Assembly: GCF_029784155.1 (NCBI RefSeq)
Contig: NC_073693.1
Coordinates: 148,120,843 to 148,184,842, forward strand
DNA from: Uranotaenia lowii
Taxonomy: Eukaryota; Arthropoda; Insecta; Diptera; Culicidae
DNA: 64,000 bases
Reading direction: 5' to 3'
Below are positions 33,786 to 45,144 of this stretch, piece by piece. Position numbers and translations under genes: made by a program. Numbering within the stretch: the stretch's first letter is position 1; each line of letters begins with the position of its first letter. Under the pieces are notes generated by a model. That model saw only the letters and a list, made by a program, of their open reading frames with translations. It was not told the DNA's origin and did no database searches.

Positions 33786-34260
33786 GGTATAAATAACAAA
33801 GGTATAAAATTTGAATTCGGAACACTTTTCCATTGATCAAATCAATTAAAAGAATACATACTTCTTCTTCTATCTTCTCGCTGATGCTATTTTTAGCACG
33901 ACTCGGAATTTTATCGACTAGCCTATATAATGGTCCAGTTATTGAGACTGTTTGACCAGAAATAAAACATATTTCAGTATGCGTCCTTCCGACATGTTGA
34001 GTATGTAGATTTTCAGAGAACCAGAAAAAACGAAAAAAAACACGCGCGATTTACATGGGAGAAGTCAAGTTTTCAGGAGGTTGATAGGAAGCGTGATCAA
34101 AAATTCGATACCGCATTTGTATACACAGCCGGCTGTGTTTTCTATTCTCCTCTCCAGATTTCTGTAGTACTTCTAAGAGTAAAGTGTGACACGGTCAAAA
34201 TTTGGTCAATATCAACTTGACGTATTTCTTTCAATTTTGCATTTAAAAAACTGAACACCC

Positions 34261-34625
34261 TGTAGAGAATATTAAGTGTGCATATGAATAATGAATATCA
34301 ATCAAACGTGACGCGCTCTAATGGATAATTAGGATATCAAGTTGAATGAAACCGTTCATAAAACGTAATTAGCTATTGGATGGAGTTCGTTCAGAAAGAG
34401 GGAGAATGTCAAAAAAGGCTGAAAGAGAGAGTCATACACTCAGCTTAAAGATCGTGTAGCTGAGAAGACTCATTCGCATACCGGGTCAGTCTATAGAGAG
34501 AGCTTTAAAAGGATGGATGGCTTTGTAGCAGAAATCAAAACGAAACAGTGAAAATTTGATAAAAACGGGGGAAATAGAAATTAAAGTAAAATTGTTAACG
34601 TAAAAGGCAAGGACCAGTCACGACA
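34261..34625 (+). repeat. 5' LTR of the LARD-like element
   Basis: A direct repeat of 365 bp. It differs from the 3' copy at 34332 (G versus A at 43171) and 34487 (C versus G at 43326). Confidence 0.92.
34486..34519 (+). promoter_or_regulatory. candidate Inr-DPE core promoter in the 5' LTR
   Basis: TCAGTC at 34486-34491 matches the arthropod initiator, with A at 34488 as +1. GGATG at 34515-34519 falls exactly at +28 to +32 and fits the downstream promoter element RGWYV. TATA-less Inr/DPE promoters are common in insect LTR elements. In the 3' LTR the initiator reads TGAGTC because of one of the two substitutions. Confidence 0.5.
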
Positions 34626-34626
34626 A

Positions 34627-34646
34627 TGGCGCGGTTGGTAGACGCG
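34627..34646 (+). other. candidate primer-binding site
   Basis: The site begins TGGCGCGGTTGGTAG, one base after the LTR, the normal position and TGG start for tRNA priming. I could not match it to a specific tRNA 3' end. It also resembles the sense strand of a tRNA D-arm, which may be coincidence. Confidence 0.45.
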
Positions 34647-34899
34647 ATAAGTTCTATCTAACAGGTATGTTTCATTTAGTAGAAAGTTTTAAAAAGAAAT
34701 ACGAAGTTGCGTGTTCACTTGGCGTCGATATTTTTTTCATCAAAATGGCGGCCGCAGAAAATTTTATATTTCCAAATTTATTGTCTGGAGAGCCCTTGGG
34801 ATGAACAGTTATGCAATAATTCAGTGGTAAAAGGGATACTAAAAAAAAAAAATTTGATTGAGGTGTAATGGGAATAAATAAGCTTAAAGAAAAATTATA

Positions 34900-35945
34900 A
34901 TAAGAAAAAGTCCTGATGGGGAAAGAGAATGTCCGCTAGGGTTGAGGAACTTTGAATTCGATCTGAAATTAAAAGAGGAACAGTGGCTCATTAGGGAGAA
35001 TGGCAGATTATTTTAAAACATCTTGGATTTTATAGTCCCATAAGGGTTAAATACAATCCCTTGTGGGTGGAATCGATGTAAAAATTAAAAAAAAACAAAA
35101 AAAGTTGCGATGGGGTAAACAAAAAGTCCCCAAGTATTGATGAAATTGGAATTCGATGATAAAAAGGCACATAAGGGTGAATGACAGTCCCTAATGTGAG
35201 AAACTATTTTAACAAATTTTATGAATTCTATAGTCCTATAAGGGTTAATTAAAGTCCCTTGTGGGTGGAATCGATGTGATAAAAAAATGAAGAAAAAGGA
35301 GATCCGAGAGGTAAAGAAAAAGTCCCATAGTGTTGATGAAATTATTATTTCGAAAACTAAAGATAAATAAGGCACATTAGGGGTAATGACAGTCCCTAAT
35401 GTGAGCAACTATTTAAAAATATGTTTTTTGGATTCTAGAGTCTCATAAGGGTTAATGACAGTCCCTTGTGGGTGGAATCGATTTGATAAAAAAAAGAGAA
35501 AAAAAAAGTCCCTATGGGTAAAGGAAAAGTCCCCAGGGGTTATGATATTGGAATTCGAGAAAAAGGCCTATTAGGGGGAATGACAGTCCCTAACGTGAGG
35601 AATTAAGTTAAAGTATTTCCGGGATTCTATAGTCCCATAGGGGTTAATGACAGTCCCTTGTGGGTGGAATCGAGGAAAATTAAAGAACAATTTAAAAACG
35701 TTTATTGGATGTTATAGTCCCATAAAGGTTAATTATAGTCCCTTGTGGGTGGAATCGATGCGATAAAAAAAAGCAAAGAAAAAGAAGTCCCGATGGGGTA
35801 CGGAAAATTCCCCAAGATTGATGAACTTAGAATTCGATAAATCAAAAAAAGACTAAGGCCCATTAGAGGGAATAACAGTCCCTAATGTGTGAAATTATTT
35901 TATTGATATTGGATTTTAGAGTCCCTTGTGGGTGAAATAGATAGG
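34900..35945 (+). repeat. tandem array, period about 200 bp, inside the LARD-like element
   Basis: The phrase 'cataagggttaatgacagtc' plus 'ccttgtgggtggaatcgat' recurs near 35037, 35232, 35443, 35637 and 35718, with a partial copy near 35920. Between them is a second motif, 'cattaggggtaatgacagtc' plus 'cctaatgtgag', near 35169, 35377, 35571 and 35861. AAAGTCCC words lie between. A single degenerate copy lies at about 39608-39960. The array is specific to this element within the window. Confidence 0.8.
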
Positions 35946-38253
35946 TTACGGTCATTATCGAGTTATAAACAAATTGATTTAAACTCTCATCAACTTACTT
36001 TAAACTATTTCATAAAGCCTAAATATGAATCGACTTAATAACAAAGGTGTCAATAGGGTAACAAGTCCTGCAAACATGTTGCCAACTGAAACTATTCACG
36101 GTGTGTTTATGGAAGATGTTTAAAAGAAAAAATACAGTAACTCTATTTTTTTCAGAAATGGAAAATTTAGCCTTTTCTGAATCATTTTCAGGCAAAATTA
36201 AAATATTTGGTCGGTGAGTCCCCATACGTTTTGTTTTTTTGAAGATTTGTAGTCCATATCTAGAAATTATTATCTGTAAAATTATTCCAGGTCAATGTTA
36301 TAGTAACTTTTTTCATGGAAAATTTATTTTTATATTCTTACTCAAATTTTTATCAATCTGAACCAATAAAAAATGTCAACGCCTGGAAAGATAGGTGATT
36401 TAGATCATCTGGAAAACTTATTTTGATATGAACATTTTATTTAACTAAAATTTTATTATTTGGAATACCCTTGTTATTATTGGTGTTATCCAAATGTAAC
36501 ATGACTTCATATTCATATGTGTGTATCTTGGAGAACAAATTCTGGTTAATAAAAAATTATGATATTTGAATAAGAACAGTCCAACATCATTTGATTGATT
36601 TCCAACAAAATATTATAAATCTTTTCATTTTTCAAAATTGTCTTTTGAAATATTTCCACAACATTTGCAGGCTCTGATGCATATGGTAACGCACTTTAGA
36701 AAACAAAAATTAAATTTTTGACGATGTCACTCGTTTATGGCATTTTTTAATTAAATTTGAAGATTAAGATTAAATTTGAACATATCTTAGAAGAACAGTT
36801 TTCAACAAAATTTAGTTGAATGTTAAAGTACTTGCACTGGAATCCGCTTATCTTCCGCTACATAACATCAATTTTAAATTTCTTTTTCTTATATTGATGA
36901 TGAATAATTTTTTTTATTAATCATTTGAACTTCATTTTGGCTTAAAAATTGAAGTACTGTTGATATTTTCCAATTCATGATCTTGTTGAACGATGAAAAA
37001 CGATTTTTTTTTTCAAGAGAAATTTCAACTTTATCGACGTTTTAGACCAGATTATGCGTTTTTTTTTGTTTTTATGGATTTCTATGGTTTATTCAAACCA
37101 ATGATTTCTATATTTTTTTACCATAATTGGTATAAAATTGTAGAAGTAATGATTGTTTTACTGTAACATTAATGCTTCATTATGGTTTTATTTAATAATA
37201 AAGAAAAACTTCAGTGTACTGTAGAATAACTAAAATAAGTAAGGGATGAACAAAATAGAATGAATGTTACGCGCTGCAGGCTCGCTTGCTATCGATCATT
37301 TGCAATTCACTTTTGCCAACAATACTGTTAATTTGTGTACATTTAAGATCGACAAAAAGATTAAAATGCATTTTTTTTGGTAAAATTTCAAATTTCTCAA
37401 AGTTTTAGACTAGATTTATCATTAAATAAATTTATTTCCAAAAAACTATACAACTCAATTTAAAACAAATAATTCAAGAGATTATTTAAATAATATAGTG
37501 AGTTGGAAACCGAAGAAGCTAAGATTATTTAACCTCAACAGTAATGCTAGCTCTTTGAATAAAATGGAAGAATCACAGAGTGCATCAGGGCTACAAAACT
37601 TGGGCTAGAAAATAATAAAAATAAAAAAGTTAAAGGAATCTCCATGCTTATAATGATCATTGTATCAAAAGATAATAACAAGCAAAATTTAAGCTAAATT
37701 GAACTGCTAGCGATTTGCATTGAGTCTGAAGTGCGAATGGAATTTTGAGACATTTAACTCAGGAGAAGTATAAATACTGATTTCTCATCAAAAATTACTT
37801 TTAACGTATCGTTAGCTTTTCAATATTCATTATCCTATTATTGTTTTTTCAAAGCTTAAATTAAGGCAAACGTTTCTACTCCAGATCGCATCACGATAAG
37901 CGTTATCATGAAAAAGCTATAGCGGTTCCTAGTGTTTACTAATTTTCTTAATAATTGAACTTTTTTTCAATAAAATTCCCTCCAGTTCCCGCAATCAGAA
38001 AATCTAAAGATAATGGATTTCAATGGATTCATAAATGGACTCATATTATTTTTGATAATTCTAATAATTTCAGATGATTTGACCCTCTCGGACTGCTGGC
38101 AGGATTTGCCAGCAAATTTTTAAATTTTAGGATTAGAAGATACTTTTTAAGCATTTTATATGTTGAACAGCTCTGTAACTTGTTAAAAAAATTTTTTGAA
38201 AATTTTTCAAAGTTTTTGATGACATTGTTGAATTCAACTTCAAGGTATTAAAA

Positions 38254-38605
38254 GTTAAAATTAAGAGAATTAGCACCTCTGAAGTTATAAACACTTAAAA
38301 ATATATTTATTTTTTGAAGAATTCAAATAGAAAATTTTCAAAAAAAAATTTGTATGGGGGGTCACCGACAAAATATTTTAATTTTCGATGAAAATGAACC
38401 GGAAGAAGCTCTTCTTTCTACCCATGCAAGTTAAAATTAAGAGAATTAGCACCTCTGAAGTTATAAACACTTAAAAATATATTTATTTTTTGAAGAATTC
38501 AAATAGAAAATTTTCAAAAAAAAATTTGTATGGGGGGTCACCGACAAAATATTTTAATTTTCGATGAAAATGAACCGGAAGAAGCTCTTCTTTCTACCCA
38601 TGCAA
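38254..38605 (+). repeat. perfect 176-bp tandem duplication inside the LARD-like element
   Basis: Bases 38254-38429 and 38430-38605 read identical and are directly adjacent. Given the AT-rich background, identity over 176 bp implies a recent duplication or an assembly duplication. Confidence 0.9.
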
Positions 38606-41600
38606 AAATTAGCGTTACTGTATTTTTTTTTCTTTAAGTCCTTCTACGAAACATACCGTGTATTGTTTAATTTTGAAAATCTCGACCTGTGAGATTGATA
38701 AAGCTGTTGATAAGCGTGTAGTGAAACGTTCGAAATGTTATTCTGATGCCTGATTTTAATAAGGTACTAATGGGTTAATTTTGATAAGTGTTCAATTTCG
38801 AGCAAACTCCAATAAGAAGAAGTTCGACCCCTTGAGAGTTATTCATAACACTGATTAGAATTGTTCAAGAAGTCCGTTAGTAGTACAGTTTCTAGTTGAT
38901 TGGATTGTAAGCTTTGAATCAAGTCCATAAGAATTGAATGTAATATCTAATGTGTACCTACTTCAATCAATAAGCAGTCTTAAAAACCGATTACTACTTA
39001 GAAATCTGTGCAAGTGATAAATAGATGACAGGAGACACTCAGGTCTTTGTAATTACAATTTGAAACTAGTAGGACGATAAACAGTCCCTTTTGGAATTAG
39101 TTTAGCTATAACCAATAAGTATTTTTGAACTATTTTTTTTTAAGATTTAAACGTGAACACATATGGTAGAAAAGAATAGTATAACATAAAAGCCACAGAG
39201 AAGTGATGTGGAGTTGTACTCAGGTGTTCCATAACGTAAGCAGGACTAATTAGTTAACTTAGTTTTTAATAGTACTGATTCTATAACTTATTTTAAAAGG
39301 TGATTTTGTGCTAAAGGACTTTACAGGTTTATATTAATTATGATTAACTATCGGCGTTTCGGTTATATCAATTTTATATTTATGTCTTAACAGAAAGTAA
39401 GTATTTGCCATACGAACTTTATTCTTCAAATTAATTAAATGCATGCGTTCTGCATTGTTGATATCAGGCAAAAGAAAAAGGAATGGTAAAATTTTAGATG
39501 TACTTTTTTGGTTTGGTTGGATATCGAAATACACTTGTTGAAGTTTGAAGAAAGAATTAGGAATAAAGAATTAGCATTAATTTTTTAACATCTTAAAATA
39601 ACGAAGTATAACAGTCCCTAATGCACGGAATTATTTTTCTTCATTTTTTGAATTCTAGAGTCCCATAAAGGTAATCACAGTTCCTTAAGGGTGAATCGAT
39701 TTTAAATAATGTGAAAAAAAAGAAGTCAGGTTGGGGTAAAACAAAAGTCCTCAAGAGTTGATGAGCTTCGAATTTAATTTTCAAATAAAAATCCCATTGG
39801 GGTAAAGAGAGAGTCCACAAAGGGTTGGTAGTTAAAAAAAACAAAAGGCTAAATGACAGTCTCTAATGGAGAAAGTAATTCAAAAATAAACATATGACAC
39901 ATATGAACACGAATTCCTATTTAGGTGTTGAGTCCTCAAAGGGATTATAGTAATAAATGAAATTTTGAAGAATGCAAATCAGATTAAAAAAATAAATTTA
40001 GAACGAAATATTGATATTTATATTCAATGGAGCAGAAACTCCTTTTAAGGTCGTGGATTTACGATAATAGTAATTTTGGAATGTAGTTTAAAAGAAATAT
40101 TGTTGTTTAGGCTAATATTCACACACAAAAAAACGACTACGTAAAAAAATGGCTCAACCAGTGAAGGTAAAGTAAACAGACAAGACAACTAACACAGAGG
40201 AAACATATAAAAGGTGGAAACCCAGCTGTATTAAATTTACTTAAAGAAATTCAGGCACGTCCATGGAACATGGATCCAAATAACGGATCTGTATTATTGA
40301 ACAATTTGTTTTTGAACGTCATTAAAAAGGAATATTTGAGTTTTATTTTAAGTGCTACTGAGAAATGATAATTTATAATTTGGATCAGAAATACTCAGCT
40401 CAAAGTTTAGTTGAGTTCGATAATTTAATAGAAATCTTGGGTGTACACAAATGTATAACTGGATGTTGAAGTGTAATAAGAGAAATTAAAGTGACTTTCA
40501 AATTGGTTTTTCTATTGCTTCACATTAGCTGAATAAGCTATCGCAATTTTGAAAAATTATACAAATATGCAGCCTGAGCTTAAGATTTAAAAACTGAGAA
40601 TAAATCTAAATTTGAAGTCCCTATTTATAGCTTTAAGACGATAAGACGATCTATAATCGGTCGAATTCTTGAATCCGAAAAATGGTAAAAAAAAAAAATT
40701 ATATACAGGTATATATAAGTAGTTCTAGTCATCTGAATTACAGAAAAGGTCTAACATCTACATATGTCAACTTAGCTGAGATTGAGAAAAAAAACAGGAA
40801 TTCCTAAATCAGAATTTATTGTATAAGTAAATCTATAATTGAAGTGGTTCCTAGATAAAATTGATAATTATGAGTGTATAATTGAAACCAGATGTCAGTT
40901 AATAAATTAAATCACAGTCTGGAATTCAAAACAGTATCTTAAAATAAGAACCAATTTAATTCTGTTTAGAGATCACAAAGTCGAGATTTTACATAAGAAT
41001 TTGTAGAAAAGCAAATGGTTACTTAATACAAAGTCAACAATTTTCCAAACTGTAGGCAAGTTTTTCTTGTTAATTTTGAGATGTTAAATTCTTTCTGTAA
41101 TTTATAATTGTTTTCGATTTTATTTCGGTCGGTGGGTGTAGTTAGTTTCTCTTAAGAGGAATTGAATCTAAAAGCATAATTGCAAAAAATTGGAATATGA
41201 AATTAGAATTTGAATCATAGCGAAATCTGAAATGTTAAAAAGGTATCAGTATATTTTGGATTTCTCGATAAATCAAAATTGATAATTTCCTACGTAGCCG
41301 CAAAACGCAATTGATGCAGCAAACTGATTCTGCTGCAAAACGTAATGCAATATAATTTAATCTGAAAAACTGCCGCTTTTCTTTAATCCAAAACGAATCG
41401 AATGTTGTCCGGAAATAAGGTATCTAGTATTTCAAATATTGATAAAATTCAAGTCTGATTTGAAATCTGAAACTGTTTATGAAGCTATAATATAATTTAT
41501 GCCTATCACCTGATGTTATTGTGAATTTTAGCTAGATATCAAATTTCTAAACTTATCGCGAGTCGACTTGGAATATATGGGATCATTCACGAAAACTCAT

Positions 41601-43099
41601 AACAATTTGGGGAGTATGATTTGATGGAACTAAAATTATTAATAAATTCAAGCGTCGAAAGACCTGAAATTGTTCCTAGAAGAAAATTCTAGCTGCATTC
41701 AACAGACAACAAAAAAATGAAAAGCAAAAGAAAGCATTTGAAAATCGTAAGGACATTTAAAAAAAAAAAACGCAAAAAGTGTTCTATCGGTAAAGGTTTG
41801 TAGCAACTCGGTGAAACGGACAAATCATAACATGGTTATTCCTCAAACCAAAAATCTTTTCCGGAAGGCATCTTTTCTGGAAGAATCGGACAAATTTTAG
41901 AAAGACAGGATACGATGGTAAAAATGAAAGTAAGCACCAAGAGCAGGACGTAACAAATAAGAATGCTAGTCCCTATTGATCAAAGGTATAATTTAGAAGA
42001 AAAGCTAAACCTTAAGGTATTAAGGTGTAAAGATATGCTAATTTTAGTAACTGGCAAAGAAAAATAGTCGGAAATCAAATCTTACGATATTTTATCAAAC
42101 ATCAAATCAAACTTACGATATTTTATTAAACATTTCAAGACGTTGGCCGACAGCTTTAATGTTTACGGAGCCCTGGTAGAAATGTTCCAGGTAAGAGTTT
42201 GGAATAACTTGCGGAAGAGTTTAAATTAAATTAAAATAACTGAAGGTCGTCGTAGAATCACAATCGCATGAAAGAAAAAATAATTGTTTACATATAGGTA
42301 GTAAATATTGAAAAGGGCGAATGCGCCAAATATAAAGAAATGAAGTCATTAGCGTTATTAGCTGGGTTAAATAGTACGTTGGAGATCTACATTTTGATAG
42401 TAAAAAGTTATCTAAATGAATGGTTTTTGAGAAATTTAGTTAACAAAAAAAAATATTTTTCCTGGGAGCTTATGGAGCTGTCTAACTTTGAACGCATTTT
42501 TCTCGAAACAGTGATGTTGGTGCATTCGCCGTATTCAAAACTCGATACCGATATTGTCAAGTATTGAAAATGAAGTACTAGAAGAACTAATGTTCATGAG
42601 CAGAGATGCCAGATGCAAGGACTGGTCAGTAATTTATTCTAAGGACACCAATTTTACAGACTTCAAAAGATTGAGTTCAAAAATGGATATTTCATCTTAA
42701 TAATGGATAATTAAGTGTCAAACTAAAATCTATAAGAAAAATGACAATCGAAAAAATTAATATTCAAATCCGTTAAAAAAAAAAACTAAAAAAAAATGGT
42801 GATATAAGTTAAAACAAAAAAAAAATGTTACAGAAAACATGCAGTTTTTTTTTTTTCTTTCAAAGAAACACGATGTATATTTAGCATTGGTGCGAAAAAG
42901 TTTGAATTTTATATGAAAAGTATCAATACTTACAAGGAACTCTGTACACATTTCATGATTGCGGGATAAGCTTATTCTAAGCGCAATTGTTGGTATGCAG
43001 TTAACAATTAACAGTATGTTTTAGAAAAATAAATAAATAAAGAAAATATCGTTTATATATTATGCGCAATTTAAAAATGAGAGTACAGGAGGAGACGAA

Positions 43100-43464
43100 T
43101 GTAGAGAATATTAAGTGTGCATATGAATAATGAATATCAATCAAACGTGACGCGCTCTAATGGATAATTAAGATATCAAGTTGAATGAAACCGTTCATAA
43201 AACGTAATTAGCTATTGGATGGAGTTCGTTCAGAAAGAGGGAGAATGTCAAAAAAGGCTGAAAGAGAGAGTCATACACTCAGCTTAAAGATCGTGTAGCT
43301 GAGAAGACTCATTCGCATACCGGGTGAGTCTATAGAGAGAGCTTTAAAAGGATGGATGGCTTTGTAGCAGAAATCAAAACGAAACAGTGAAAATTTGATA
43401 AAAACGGGGGAAATAGAAATTAAAGTAAAATTGTTAACGTAAAAGGCAAGGACCAGTCACGACA
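43100..43464 (+). repeat. 3' LTR of the LARD-like element
   Basis: 363 of 365 bases match the 5' LTR. It is preceded by the purine-rich tract at 43087-43099 and followed by the CACCC duplication. Confidence 0.92.
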
Positions 43465-43512
43465 CACCCCTCATTTTGAAGGTGTGTGTGTGTGTAGAAT
43501 GTAGCTCCTATT

Positions 43513-44349
43513 TTGATTTTGGAATTCACTCTTCAGTTGTCAAAATGTAGGAAGATGCATGATGCAAGGAAGAAGAGCAGCGCTTCAAAATTTTTCTCGC
43601 GCATCGAGAAAATCCGAGCCGCAAATAAGCTGGGTGTATCGTCTACAACCGTGCATCGAGCCAAAAAACGAGTCGGACTATCGACTTACAAGAAGGTAGT
43701 GACTCCAAATCGCGATGATAAACAAAATACGACGGCCAAAGCGCAATCCCGGAGGCTGTACACGACGATGCTGACGAAGTTTGACTGCGTGGTAATGGAC
43801 GACGAAACCTACGTCAAAGCCGACTACAAGCAGCTTCCGGGACAAGCGTTTTATACGGCAAAAGGAGGGGAAAAGGTAGCAAATATATTCAAGCACATAA
43901 AACTGTCAAAGTTCGCGAAGAAATATTTGGTTTGGCAAGTCATCTGTACCTGAGGCTTGAAAAGCAGCATTTTCATAGCTTCCAGGACTGTCAACCAAGA
44001 AATTTACGTGAAAGCGTGTTCGAATAAACATCGGCTGCCTTTCCTGAAGAAACACGGTTGTTCCGTACTGTTTTGGCCGGATTTGGCATCTTGCCATTAC
44101 GGTAAAAAGGCCATGAAGTGGTGCGTGATTCTCAAGGACAAGAACCCTCCCAACACGCCAGAGCTTCGCCCAATTGAGAAATACTGGGCTGTTGTCAAGC
44201 GGAACCAAAAGAAGACCAAAAAAACTGCTAAGGACGAGCAGCAGTTCAAGGCAAACTGGCTTTCTGCGGCGAAGAAGGTGGACAAGGTAGCTGTACAAAA
44301 TCTGATGGCAGGGGTTAAGTCATTCGGATTTGGAAAAGCGGAAGCCTAA
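43513..44349 (+). pseudogene. Tc1/mariner transposase relic (DD37E-related)
   Basis: Two consecutive in-frame pieces are separated by a TGA at 43951-43953. The first piece has a helix-turn-helix remnant (NKLGVSSTTVHRAKKRVG) and the catalytic MDDETYVKAD. The second has FWPDLASCHY and RPIEKYW. Only 31 residues separate the second Asp and the Glu, against 37 in the related complete copy at 6961-7971, so six residues are deleted between the catalytic residues. The N-terminal region is also shorter than in that relative. The protein is inactive. Confidence 0.85.
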
Positions 44350-44478
44350 CTGACTATTTTTCCTGAATTTTATTCTAATTGAACATGAAAAAGAAATTTA
44401 ATTTGATTTTTTAAATAAACGATTTCACCGATTTACACGCGTTTTCCCTTGACCAAATTTTGACCGTATCACCCCTTA

Positions 44479-44778
44479 AGTTCACTCGTGTTGGGGGAAA
44501 GTGATAGAAATTTGACACTTGTAGCACATTTTGAAAATTTTACTATGCAAAAATGTTTTCAAGATCTTTGGGCGTTGTATTTTTCACAGTACTGTTTCTA
44601 TTCCAGCCGTATGTGATAGAAATATTGTTATTCTTGCATCACAGCATGCGAAAATAAAACATTTGTTATTAACTCTTAGAGGCTACAGATCTTGAAATAT
44701 TTTCGCATGGTTAAGTTTTCAAAATGTGCTAAAAGTGCCAAAATTTCTACCACTTTCTCCACACCATTAAATTTTCTC
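44479..44778. mobile_element. palindromic MITE, TIR AAGTTCACT-type, copy 1
   Basis: About 300 bp, nearly palindromic. It begins AGTTCACTCGTGTTGGGGG, sharing its left TA (44477-44478) with the end of the mariner element. The right TA is at 44779-44780. A second copy, better preserved, is at 53489-53782. The bases 44781-45135 are AT-rich and would be intron of the minus-strand gene. Confidence 0.65.
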
Positions 44779-45135
44779 TAAGAAGCAAGAAAAAAATAAC
44801 ATTTCATATCAGTATTTAAAGTTTATCATAAAGTTTTGAAAAATGAATGAATTAATATTGGGCGATTTCAGTTACATTTTGAATTGAATTTTGAAAAATT
44901 TCTGTTGTTTGGATTGTATTCGTTTTGTAGGTTTTTAATCCCATGGTTTTATGTGGCGATAAACTTATATTTGTGATCCTACTAAAAACCAATAAAAATA
45001 TCAAATTAACAAAACATTATCTGAAAAATTTATTTTGACCTCCGGTTGAAAATATTCAATTCTGGGTAAGTATCTGTCAAATATTTCCTTAAAAACGAGT
45101 GAAGAAAACCCACTAGCCATAGGCCAAAAACCCCT

Positions 45136-45144
45136 TCATACCTT
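45136..45144 (-). other. probable 5' splice site at the end of the host exon
   Basis: On the minus strand the sequence is AAG|GTATGA, a good metazoan donor, with the junction between 45142 and 45141. The in-frame TGA lies within the donor, so unspliced reading would end two codons later. If used, it opens an intron toward lower coordinates that contains the LARD, hairpin and Helitrons. Confidence 0.55.

Larger units (their letters stand above)
34261..43464 (+). mobile_element. large non-coding LTR retrotransposon derivative (LARD-like)
   Basis: The LTRs of 365 bp (34261-34625 and 43100-43464) differ at two positions and are bounded by TG...CA. A perfect 5-bp target duplication CACCC lies at 34256-34260 and 43465-43469. 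A TGG-initial candidate primer site (TGGCGCGGTTGGTAG) starts at 34627, one base after the 5' LTR. A purine-rich tract (AGGAGGAGACGAA, 43087-43099) abuts the 3' LTR. The 8.5-kb interior is AT-rich and has no frame longer than about 107 codons and no gag, protease, RT or integrase motif in any frame. It must have used proteins from another element. High LTR identity indicates recent insertion. Its autonomous partner and superfamily are unknown. Confidence 0.9.
34182..44476 (+). mobile_element. decayed Tc1/mariner element split by the 9.2-kb LTR element
   Basis: The left end AAGTGTGACACGGTCAAAAT and the inverse right end AGGGGTGATACGGTCAAAAT form 28-bp TIRs with three mismatches, flanked by TA (34180-34181 and 44477-44478). 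The two halves are 34182-34260 and 43465-44476. Without the LTR element and one copy of its target duplication the transposon is about 1.09 kb, shorter than the complete relative at 6831-8133, which agrees with deletions in its transposase. Confidence 0.8.

Noticed and set aside
33060..33836. Identical short proteins on opposite strands (33060-33323 minus and 33627-33836 plus)
   Set aside because: They are mirror images created by the 296-bp inverted repeat; no start context or domain supports a gene.
34620..34670. tRNA-like D-arm (GGCGCGGTTGGTAGACGCG)
   Set aside because: There is no T-arm or acceptor stem downstream; its position one base after the LTR favours a primer-binding site.
35085..35408. 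107-codon minus-strand frame in the LARD interior
   Set aside because: It covers the 200-bp tandem units, is composed of repeat translation, and has no gag or pol motif.
42180..42200. CCAG|GTAAGA near 42189 on the plus strand as another ratchet site
   Set aside because: No pyrimidine tract precedes it, and it lies within a recent retroelement on the strand opposite to the host gene.
42340..42567. 75-codon plus-strand frame near the LARD 3' end
   Set aside because: Too short, AT-driven composition and no domain; expected by chance in 8.5 kb of AT-rich DNA.
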